36,006 bases of DNA, from NCBI GenBank assembly GCA_042408955.1, contig JBHOQQ010000193.1, positions 1 through 36,006 on the forward strand, read 5' to 3'. The first letter of the stretch is position 1; the number at the start of each line of letters is the position of its first letter. The notes beneath the pieces were generated by a model. The model saw only the letters and a list, made by a program, of their open reading frames with translations, did not search any database and had not been told where the DNA came from. Positions 1-7,900 of this stretch are shown in pieces. The position numbers and the translations under genes were made by a program. This stretch comes from CALGSZ01 sp042408955 (GTDB taxonomy: Bacteria > Chloroflexota > Chloroflexia > Thermomicrobiales > UBA6265).

Positions 1-5
1 GGCGG

Positions 6-1205
6 CTACTCGACGATCTTGGTGACCACGCCGGCTCCCACCGTCCGGCCCCCTTCCCGGATCGCAAACCGCAACCCCTCCTCGATCGCCACCGGCGTGA
101 TCAACTCCACCCCCATCTGCACATTATCCCCCGGCATCACCATCTCCACCCCCTCCGGCAGGCTGATCGTCCCCGTCACATCCGTCGTCCGAATGTAAAA
201 CTGCGGCCGATACCCCGGAAAGAATGGCGTGTGCCGGCCCCCCTCTTCCTTCGACAACACATAGACTTCCGCCTGGAACTTCGTGTGCGGGTTGATGCTC
301 CCCGGCTTGGCTAGCACCTGCCCCCGCTCCACTTCCGTCCGCTCAACCCCCCGCAACAGGCACCCCACATTATCCCCAGCCACCCCTTCATCCAGCGTCT
401 TCTGGAACATCTCCACCCCGGTCACGACGACTTTCCGCCGCTCCCCAAGCCCAACAATCTCCACTTCATCCCCAACCTTGACCTTGCCCCGCTCGATCCG
501 CCCGGTCACCACCGTCCCGCGCCCCTTGATCCCAAAGACGTCCTCAATCGGCATCAAGAACGGCTGGTCCACCGCCCGCTGCGGCGTCGGAATGTAATCA
601 TCCACCGCCCGCATCAACTCCCAAATGCACGCATACTCCGGCGCGTTCGGATCGGTGCTCGTACTCTGCAACGCATTGAGCGCACTCCCCCGCACCACCG
701 GCACCTCATCCCCCGGAAACCCATACTGGCTGAGCAGTTCCCGCACCTCCAGCTCCACCAGTTCCAACAACTCCGGGTCATCCATCACATCAACTTTGTT
801 CAAAAAGACCACCATCGCCGGCACTTCCACCTGCCGCGCTAGCAAGATGTGCTCCCGCGTCTGCGGCATCGGTCCGTCCGGGGCACTGACCACCAAGATC
901 GCCCCGTCCATCTGCGCCGCCCCAGTGATCATGTTCTTGATGTAGTCCGCATGCCCCGGACAATCGACATGCGCATAGTGCCGCTTGTCCGTCTCATACT
1001 CCACATGCGCAATCGCAATCGTGATCCCCCGCGCCCGCTCCTCCGGCGCATTGTCAATCGTTTCAAACGGCCGAAATTGCGCCTCCCCCTTCAACGCCAG
1101 CGTCTTGGTGATCGCCGCCGTCAGCGTCGTCTTCCCATGATCGACATGCCCAATCGTCCCCACATTCACATGCGGCTTCGTCCGCTCAAACTTCTGCTTC
1201 CCCAT
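6..1205 (-). CDS. tuf: Elongation factor Tu
   Basis: GTPase that delivers aminoacyl-tRNA to the ribosomal A site. The 399-residue protein is full length for bacterial EF-Tu. The GTP-binding motifs are all visible: GHVDHGKT at residues 19-26, DCPGH at 81-85 and NKVD at 136-139. The switch-I stretch (about 45-63, PEERARGITI) and beta-barrel domains 2 and 3 follow. An AGGA lies 3 nt before the ATG. It is the last gene of the str operon, 99 nt behind fusA. The coding strand is strongly biased to G/C-ending codons, as expected of a very highly expressed gene. The stop codon lies at 6-8, so any terminator falls outside the window. A second tuf copy elsewhere in the genome is common but cannot be judged here. 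Confidence 0.98.
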   Translation of the reverse strand: MGKQKFERTKPHVNVGTIGHVDHGKTTLTAAITKTLALKGEAQFRPFETIDNAPEERARGITIAIAHVEYETDKRHYAHVDCPGHADYIKNMITGAAQMDGAILVVSAPDGPMPQTREHILLARQVEVPAMVVFLNKVDVMDDPELLELVELEVRELLSQYGFPGDEVPVVRGSALNALQSTSTDPNAPEYACIWELMRAVDDYIPTPQRAVDQPFLMPIEDVFGIKGRGTVVTGRIERGKVKVGDEVEIVGLGERRKVVVTGVEMFQKTLDEGVAGDNVGCLLRGVERTEVERGQVLAKPGSINPHTKFQAEVYVLSKEEGGRHTPFFPGYRPQFYIRTTDVTGTISLPEGVEMVMPGDNVQMGVELITPVAIEEGLRFAIREGGRTVGAGVVTKIVE

Positions 1206-1304
1206 CGTTCCTGCTCCCTTGCACCTGGCGCCGGTGTTTGACCGGCACGTAGATTGCCGTACTGGGCGCTCGACCCACTCGGCGCCCGCATTTCACCGTC
1301 TGGA

Positions 1305-3416
1305 TCAACCTCGCCGCGCCTTGGCCGTCAGCTCGTCCGCGATGTTCTGCGGCACCGGCGCATAATGATCGAACTCCATCGAATACGTTGCCCGACCCTG
1401 CGTCATAGAGCGCAGATCGGTCGCGTAGCCAAACATCTGGGAGAGCGGAACAAATGCCCGGACAACCTGGGCGCCAGCCCGCATCTCCATCCCTTGGATC
1501 TGGCCTCTGCGCGAGTTGAGATCGCCGATGACATCACCCATGAATTCTTCAGGCGTGACGACCTCGACCTCCATAATCGGTTCGAGAATGACGGGCTTGC
1601 CGCGGCGCACCGCTTCCTTGAGCGCGAGTGATCCGGCGATCTTGTAGGCAACGTCCTTTGAGTCCACCTCGTGATAGGAGCCGTCAACAAGGGTCGCCTT
1701 GATGTCAACGACGGGGAAACCGGCCACGCCACCGCTCGCCATCGCTTCCCGAATGCCAGCATCAACCGCTGGAATGAACTCTTTCGGGATAGCGCCGCCG
1801 ACGATTCGGTCCTCAAAAACGTACCCTTCACCGCGCGGTAAAGGCGAGAACTCCACGATACAGTGGCCATACTGTCCCGCACCGCCCGTCTGGCGAACGT
1901 GCCGCCCTTCAGCGCGTACAGGAACGGTGATGGTCTCCTTATAGGCGACCTGCGGCCGGCCGACATTCGCATCGACCCGGAATTCCCGCATTAGGCGATC
2001 AACGATGACCTCTAGGTGGAGCTCGCCCATGCCATCGATGAGCGTCTGCCCGGTCTCTTCGTTGGTGCGAACGCGGAAGGTCGGATCTTCCTCGGCCAGG
2101 CGGGCTAGCGCCGCGCCCATCTTGTCCTGGTCCGCCCGCGTCTTGGGCTCGATCGAGACCGAGATGACCGGCTCGGGGAATTGAATCGACTCAAGCACGA
2201 TCGGCGCGTTAGGATCGCACAGCGTATCGCCCGTAAAGGAGTTCTTCAGACCAATCACCGCGCAAATATCGCCCGCGCTGACGGACTGAACCTCCTCGCG
2301 GTGGTTTGCGTGCATCCGCAAAATCCGGCCGATGCGCTCCCGCTCACCCTTCGTCGAGTTCAAGGCGTAGCTACCCGACTCGAGTGTTCCAGAGTACACG
2401 CGGACGTAGGCAAGCTTGCCAACGTGCGGATCGGCCTGAATCTTGAAAACGAGCCCGCTAAACGGTTCACCAGGATCGACCGAGCGCTGCTCAGTTTCAC
2501 CTGTCTTCGGATTGACCCCAGTCACCGCCGGCACATCCAGTGGCGAAGGGAGGTAGTAGATGATGGCGTCCAGCATGAGCTGGACACCCTTGTTTTTCAG
2601 TGCGCTACCACAGAGCACCGGCACGAGATCGCCACGCAGCGTCGCCGCGCGAAGCGCCGCGCGAAGCTCATCTGGAGTAATCTCCTCGTCCTCGAGGTAG
2701 CGGAGCATCAGCTCCTCGTCAGACTCGGCGATCAGCTCCACGATGTGAAAGCGCGCCTCCTTGACCTCCTCAACCATGTCAGCAGGGATCGCCGTGCGTT
2801 CGATGTTCTGCCCGAGATCATCGTGATAGATGTAGGCGCACTCTTCGATGAGATCGACGACGCCCCGGAAGTTTGATTCGACGCCGATCGGCAACTGGAC
2901 CGGGACCGGCTTGGCCTTGAGACGGTCGACGATCATGTCGATGGTCCGCTGGAACGATGCGCCCGTGCGGTCCATCTTGTTCACAAAGCAAAAACGTGGG
3001 ACATGATACTTGTCGGCCTGCCGCCAGACCGTCTCCGATTGCGGCTCGACGCCAGCGACAGCGTCGAAAACGACAACGCCACCGTCGAGGACGCGGAGCG
3101 AGCGCTCCACCTCGACCGTGAAGTCAACGTGACCGGGGGTGTCGATGATGTTGATGCGATGGTCCTTCCAGAAGCAGGTCGTTGCCGCGGAGGTGATGGT
3201 GATTCCGCGCTCCCGCTCCTGAGGCATCCAGTCCATGGTCGCCGCGCCCTCATGGACCTCGCCAGGTCGGTGGACACGCCCGGTGTAGAACAAGATGCGC
3301 TCGGTTGTCGTTGTCTTGCCAGCGTCAATGTGCGCGATGATCCCGATGTTGCGCGTCCGCGCAAGCACCGTCTGCCGGTCAACAGCGGCTGGCTTTGTGG
3401 CTGTACTTACACTCAT
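1305..3416 (-). CDS. fusA: Elongation factor G
   Basis: Translocase GTPase that moves tRNA and mRNA through the ribosome and, with RRF, recycles ribosomes. The 703 residues are typical of EF-G. Visible G-domain motifs are AHIDAGKT at 28-35, the switch I/II region ending in DTPGH at 92-96, and NKMD at 146-149. The remaining sequence matches domains II to V without truncation. It lies between rpsG (116 nt upstream) and tuf in the conserved str operon order. The Shine-Dalgarno before this ATG is weak (GAGAG about 8 nt upstream), but the reading frame starts at the expected place just before the G domain. The family also contains EF-G2 paralogues, but the str-operon position supports the canonical translocase. 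Confidence 0.98.
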   Translation of the reverse strand: MSVSTATKPAAVDRQTVLARTRNIGIIAHIDAGKTTTTERILFYTGRVHRPGEVHEGAATMDWMPQERERGITITSAATTCFWKDHRINIIDTPGHVDFTVEVERSLRVLDGGVVVFDAVAGVEPQSETVWRQADKYHVPRFCFVNKMDRTGASFQRTIDMIVDRLKAKPVPVQLPIGVESNFRGVVDLIEECAYIYHDDLGQNIERTAIPADMVEEVKEARFHIVELIAESDEELMLRYLEDEEITPDELRAALRAATLRGDLVPVLCGSALKNKGVQLMLDAIIYYLPSPLDVPAVTGVNPKTGETEQRSVDPGEPFSGLVFKIQADPHVGKLAYVRVYSGTLESGSYALNSTKGERERIGRILRMHANHREEVQSVSAGDICAVIGLKNSFTGDTLCDPNAPIVLESIQFPEPVISVSIEPKTRADQDKMGAALARLAEEDPTFRVRTNEETGQTLIDGMGELHLEVIVDRLMREFRVDANVGRPQVAYKETITVPVRAEGRHVRQTGGAGQYGHCIVEFSPLPRGEGYVFEDRIVGGAIPKEFIPAVDAGIREAMASGGVAGFPVVDIKATLVDGSYHEVDSKDVAYKIAGSLALKEAVRRGKPVILEPIMEVEVVTPEEFMGDVIGDLNSRRGQIQGMEMRAGAQVVRAFVPLSQMFGYATDLRSMTQGRATYSMEFDHYAPVPQNIADELTAKARRG

Positions 3417-3532
3417 GTTCTAGCTCTCAGCTTTCCGCCACGCCCCGGCAATCGCTGGGGAGATGTGGCGTGGATGATGTTCGCGGTCCCGCGCCATCGT
3501 ACCCTGCACGACAAGGCGCCCGGCGAGAACTC
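3417..3532 (-). other. rpsG-fusA intercistronic spacer with hairpin
   Basis: This 116-nt spacer contains an inverted repeat: CCACGCC at 3438-3444 pairs with GGCGTGG at 3467-3473, and a CCCC/GGGG inner stem is also possible. There is no T-run behind it on the minus strand, so it looks more like an RNA processing or stabilising structure than a terminator. The function is inferred only from the ability to fold. Confidence 0.35.
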
Positions 3533-4003
3533 CTAATAGCGATAATGGGCAAATGCCCGGTTCGCCTCTGCCATACGGTGGGTATCTTCGCGCTTCTTGA
3601 TCGTTGCCCCCACGCCGTTGGCAGCGTCTAATAGCTCATTGGCAAGCTTTTCTTGCATCGACTTGCCAGGCCGGTTTTGCGCGGAGGTGATCAGCCACCG
3701 GATCGCAAGCGACTGGCGCCGCCGGCCCTCGATTTGCACCGGAACTTGATACGTCGCACCACCAACCCGGCGCGGCTTGACTTCCAGCACAGGCGTGGCA
3801 TTGTAAACCGCCTGCTCAAACACTTCGAGCGGGTTTCTGCCCGTTCGCTGCTGGATGATGTCGAACGCGCCGTAGGTGATGCGCTCGGCGAGCCCCTTCT
3901 TGCCACGCTGCATCACCTTATTGATGAAACGCTGGACCAGCTCGCTGTTGTATTTCGGATCCGGCGGAATCACCCGCGGCTCAATTTTTGCTCGACGTGG
4001 CAT
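3533..4003 (-). CDS. rpsG: 30S ribosomal protein S7
   Basis: Primary 16S rRNA-binding protein that nucleates assembly of the 30S head. At 156 residues it is the usual bacterial length, starting MPRRAKIEPR and retaining the conserved RFINKVMQRGKK and PRRVGGATYQVP stretches. The ATG is preceded by GGAGG with a 7-nt spacer. It follows rpsL after an unusually long 209-nt structured gap and precedes fusA. In E. coli, S7 represses its own operon by binding the rpsL-rpsG spacer. The gap here could hold an analogous site, but that is inference. Confidence 0.98.
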   Translation of the reverse strand: MPRRAKIEPRVIPPDPKYNSELVQRFINKVMQRGKKGLAERITYGAFDIIQQRTGRNPLEVFEQAVYNATPVLEVKPRRVGGATYQVPVQIEGRRRQSLAIRWLITSAQNRPGKSMQEKLANELLDAANGVGATIKKREDTHRMAEANRAFAHYRY

Positions 4004-4107
4004 TGCATCGCCTCCGAGTCGACAGTGGATCGAGGTTGATCGCCTTCCGATGTGCCTCGAACCCGACTGTCACTACCCCACAGACTACGATCCGCTTCAA
4101 GCACACG

Positions 4108-4146
4108 AAAAAGCGGTCAACGCCGATCAGACGTCTGGCCGCTTTT
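4108..4146 (-). terminator. Terminator-like hairpin between rpsL and rpsG (possible attenuator)
   Basis: Read on the minus strand, AAAAGCGG (4146-4139) can pair with CCGCTTTT (4116-4109), followed by one more T. The 22-nt loop contains the perfect palindrome CAGACGTCTG (4128-4137). The shape fits a weak intrinsic terminator or attenuator that would reduce transcription from rpsL into rpsG-fusA-tuf. It lies 66 nt behind the rpsL stop. It could instead be part of an S7-binding regulatory structure. Confidence 0.45.
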
Positions 4147-4212
4147 CCGTCGTGCTCAATCAGTTTCGCCGATAGGACCTCGCCAATGGTTGGGCGCGAT
4201 CACGCCCCCAAC

Positions 4213-4650
4213 CTACTTGGCCGCCGGTTTCTTCGGCGCCTTGGTTCCGTACTTCGACCGCGCCTTCTTGCGGTTTTCGACACCGCGGGCATCCAGCGTG
4301 CCCCGGACGATGTGGTACCGCACGCCAGGCAAATCCTTGACCCGGCCACCACGGACCAGCACCACCGAGTGCTCCTGGAGGTTGTGCCCCTCACCCGTGA
4401 TGTACGCAGTCACCTCCATGTGGTTCGACAGGCGCACCCGGGCAATCTTGCGCAGTGCCGAATTGGGCTTCTTGGGCGTCATCGTCTTGACCTGAGTGCA
4501 GACGCCGCGCTTCTGGGGTGCCCCCTTCGTGCGCCGCAATCGCCCCGCGTACCGCCCAAGCGCATTGTTGGTGTACAACAGCGCTGGCGCTTTGGTCTTC
4601 TTCTTGACGCTCTTTCGGCCCTTCCGGACCAGCTGATTGATCGTCGGCAC
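4213..4650 (-). CDS. rpsL: 30S ribosomal protein S12
   Basis: Decoding-centre protein of the small subunit. The 145 residues include the hallmark TPKKPNSALRK (from residue 58) and GRVKDLPGVRYHIVRG. The segment at about residues 24-43 is an insert relative to E. coli S12, comparable in place to the one seen in Bacillus-type S12. The C-terminus is a short Lys/Pro/Ala tail. The start is GTG, supported by AGGAG six nt upstream and by the family N-terminus PTINQLVRKG. It is the first gene of the str operon and is served by the promoter at 4813-4841. Lysines in the loop where streptomycin-resistance substitutions are known appear to be wild type. Confidence 0.97.
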   Translation of the reverse strand: MPTINQLVRKGRKSVKKKTKAPALLYTNNALGRYAGRLRRTKGAPQKRGVCTQVKTMTPKKPNSALRKIARVRLSNHMEVTAYITGEGHNLQEHSVVLVRGGRVKDLPGVRYHIVRGTLDARGVENRKKARSKYGTKAPKKPAAK

Positions 4651-4782
4651 GACGTACTCCTAGCCAGGTAGGTGACCAAGCCGTGCTCTGCGTCGGATCA
4701 TCGTGTCCGGGCAGCTGCGGCGCCCCCTACCTTGTAAGGTCTTCCGTTCTCTGGCTGACGCCTGACGGCAAACCTCACCCGA

Positions 4783-4804
4783 GTGGCCGCCTTCCGGCGG
4801 CCAC
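4783..4804 (-). promoter_or_regulatory. Strong hairpin at the 5' end of the str operon transcript
   Basis: A perfect 9-bp inverted repeat (GTGGCCGCC at 4783-4791 and GGCGGCCAC at 4796-4804) encloses a 4-nt loop, which reads GGAA on the minus strand (a GNRA-type tetraloop). It begins two or three bases after the transcription start predicted from the promoter at 4813-4841. No T-run follows in either direction, so it is unlikely to be a terminator. A hairpin at the extreme 5' end usually protects mRNA from 5'-dependent decay; that role is inferred. Confidence 0.5.
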
Positions 4805-4812
4805 GTTGCGAA

Positions 4813-4841
4813 ATAGTACTCGGGATTCTGGCGATCGTCAA
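4813..4841 (-). promoter_or_regulatory. Promoter of the rpsL-rpsG-fusA-tuf operon
   Basis: On the minus strand a -35 box TTGACG (4841-4836) is separated by 17 nt from a -10 box TACTAT (4818-4813). Transcription should start at about 4806-4807, giving a leader of about 156 nt before rpsL. It fits a housekeeping sigma-70/SigA promoter and lies downstream of the rpoC terminator candidate, so the str genes can be expressed independently of rpoBC. Confidence 0.75.
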
Positions 4842-4880
4842 GGGCAATCATCATCAGCCATGGAAATCGCGGACTGGTCT

Positions 4881-4921
4881 GAAACGAGCGAGGCGGCCCC
4901 GCGGTTGCAGAGCCACCTCGC
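4881..4921 (-). terminator. Intrinsic terminator after rpoC
   Basis: On the minus strand a 10-bp stem (4921-4912 with 4897-4888, one T-G wobble) with a 14-nt loop is followed by TCGTTTC. It starts 41 nt behind the rpoC stop and ahead of the str promoter. The T-run is short, so termination may be partial. A smaller GTGCT/AGCAC hairpin lies just upstream of it. Confidence 0.55.
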
Positions 4922-4961
4922 GTCACGTTCATGCGAAGTGCTCAGCCGAAAGCACGTGTCC

Positions 4962-7900
4962 CTACTCGCTCTCGTCCTCGTCGGACCAGCTCATGTCTGG
5001 CCCATCCGGTTCGCTCGCGCCGTCCGGCTCTTCGCCGATCCCGGCTCGGTCCTCTTCGGCGATCAGGCCCGCGTCCATGAGCTCACGCACCTCGGCCTCG
5101 CTGGCAGCTTCGGCTTCCAGCATCGCTACCCGGGCTGCCGTTTCAGCCGGGGACAGCGTGGCAAGGGTCGCCTCTTCAAGCGCTGTCGGGGCTGGTGCTC
5201 GCTTGCCAGCACCAAAGCCAGAGCCTGCCGGGATCAGCTTCCCGATAATGACGTTCTCCTTCAAGCCGCGCAAATGATCAATCTTGCCGTTGATGGCCGC
5301 TTCCGTGAGAACGCGCGTCGTCTCCTGGAATGACGCTGCCGACAAGAACGAATCGGTCTCCAGCGCCGCCTTGGTTATACCGAGCAGCACCGGCATTGCC
5401 GTCGCTGGCTCGCCGCCTTGCGCCAGAATCTCTTCATTGATCTGGTTGAACTCGAAGCGATCGATTCGCTCGTCCTGCAGGTAATCGGTGTCGCCAGGAT
5501 AGACGATGCTCACTTTCCGCAGCATCTGGCGGCAAATGACCTCAATGTGCTTGTCGTTGGTGTTCACGCCCTGAGACCGGTAGACCTTCTGCACCTCATC
5601 AATGATGTACCGCTGGACGTGATCGCGACCCAGGGTGATCAGGATATCGTGCGGATCGAGTGAGCCTTCGGTCAGCACCTGGCCTGGGGTGACGACATCG
5701 CCATCCTCGACGTGGATGCGATAGTTGATGGGAACCGTGTGCTCCTCGCGCTCGTTGCGAATGTAGATGGTGCGGTCTTCGATGAAGAGCATGCCATCGA
5801 TCGGCGCGTATTTCTTCTCGCCATCCACTCGCTCGGCGATGGCCGTCTTATCCTTTGTGACAGGGGTACCATTCACCACCAGCGGTTCCCAGCCAGGCTC
5901 CATCACCCAGGACCAGGAATCCTGCTCGTGGCTGGTGATGATGAGCTTGCGCCCCTCATCGGTGACCTCGACCGAGACCACGCCTTCCTTATCGGCGATC
6001 AGCGCCTTGCCCTTCGGCGCGCGCGCCTCGAAGAGCTCCTCGACGCGCGGCAAACCGGTGGTGATGTCTGCACGCGCCACGCCACCGGTGTGGAAGGTGC
6101 GCATGGTCAACTGCGTGCCCGGCTCACCGATCGATTGCGCGGCGATGATCCCAACCGCCTCGCCAAGTTCAACAAGCTTGCCGCTCGCCAGGCTGCGGCC
6201 ATAGCACTTCGCGCACACGCCGTGCATGGCCTCGCAATTCATCACGCTGCGGACGTGCACCTTCTGCACGCCGGCAGCAATTACCTCACCCACCAGATCG
6301 CGAATCCGCCCGTCCTCGAGCTCGACGCGGTCGGAGAGCTCCTCACCTGCGTTGGCGATGATCTCGCCAGTCTCCGGATGAACTACCGGCGAGACCAAGA
6401 TGCGCCCGGTCACCTTGGCGCGGAAGTCGTCCACGGTGATCGGCTTGCCGTCGCTATCTTCCCAACCGACCCACATCCCCTGCTCGGTGCCGCAATCTTC
6501 GATCGTGACGATAACATCCTGGGCGACATCAACGAGCCGGCGCGTGAGATAGCCAGAGTCCGCGGTCCGCAGCGCCGTGTCGGCCAGGCCCTTTCGGGCG
6601 CCGTGCGTCGACAGGAAGTACTCGAGGACGGAGAGCCCTTCCCGGAAATTCGACTTGATCGGGATGTCGATGATCCGGCCCTCCGGGTCCAGCACCAGGC
6701 CGCGCATGCCAGCCATCTGGCTGATCTGGTTCATGTTACCCTTCGCGCCTGAGTCTGCCATCATAAAGACGGAGTTTTGCTTCCCGAGGCGGTCGGCGAC
6801 ATCTTTTTGGAGCTGATCGCGCGCCTCGTTCCAGATGACCTCAAGCTCGCGCAAGCGCTCGTCCTCGGTCACCAAGCCGCGCCGGAACTGGCGGTCGATT
6901 CGGTCGGCTTCCTCTTCGGCTTTCCGAATAAGCTCAGCCTTCGTCTCAGACATCACGACGTCGGAGACCGAAATGCTCATGCCTCCCTTCGTCGAGAATT
7001 CGAAGCCGATCTTCTTGATGTCGTTGACGACGCGCGCCGTCTCCCACGGATCCTTGAACTGCCGGTAGCAATCGGCAACCACCTTCCGCAATTGCTTCCG
7101 GTCCATCACCTCGTTGTAATACTTGCCGAGGCTCGCCGGGAGCACCAAGTTGAACAGCGCGCGCCCCACGGTGGTGTCGATGAGCTTCATCTCGCCGCCA
7201 TCGCGGTCAGTCATGACCTTGATGCGCGCCTGCACATCCACGACACCAGCGTCGTAAGCAAGCTTGACCTCTTCGAGGGACGAGAAGACCTTGCCCCAGC
7301 CGCGCGGTAGCGTGCCGTTGGCGACATCCTCTTCGTAATTGCGCTCGCTGGTCATGTAATAGCAGCCGAGCACGATGTCCTGCGTCGGTGAAACGATCGG
7401 CTCACCATTCGATGGCGACAGCAGATTCCGGACCGAAAGCATGCGCTCCCGCGCCTCCTGCTGCGCCATGCGTGAGAGCGGCACGTGCACCGCCATCTGG
7501 TCGCCGTCGAAATCCGCGTTGAACGCGGTGCAGACCAGCGGGTGAATTTGGATTGCCGATCCTTCGATTAGCCGGACGCGGAAGGCTTGGATACCGAGCC
7601 GGTGCAGCGTCGGGGCACGATTGAGCAGCACCAGGTGATCCTGGATCACCTCTTCGAGGACTTCCCAGACGCGGGAGTCGACGCGCTCGACCAGCCGCTT
7701 GGCCGCTTTGATGTTATGCGCATGGCCATGCTCGACGAGCTTGCGCATGACAAACGGCTTGAACAGCTCAAGCGCCATCCGCTTCGGCAGGCCGCACTCG
7801 TCGAGCGCCAGATCTGGCCCGACGACGATCACCGACCGGCCGGAGTAGTCAACGCGCTTACCGAGCAAGTTCTGGCGGAAGCGGCCCTGCTTGCCTTTGA

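Noticed and set aside
5712..6752. Long open frames opposite rpoC, rpoB and tuf (for example 5712-6752, 8421-9488 and 11340-12659 on the plus strand)
   Set aside because: They are mirror images of very GC-biased, highly conserved genes. Their translations are Arg/His/Asp/Leu-rich without recognisable domains, and they lack ribosome-binding sites.
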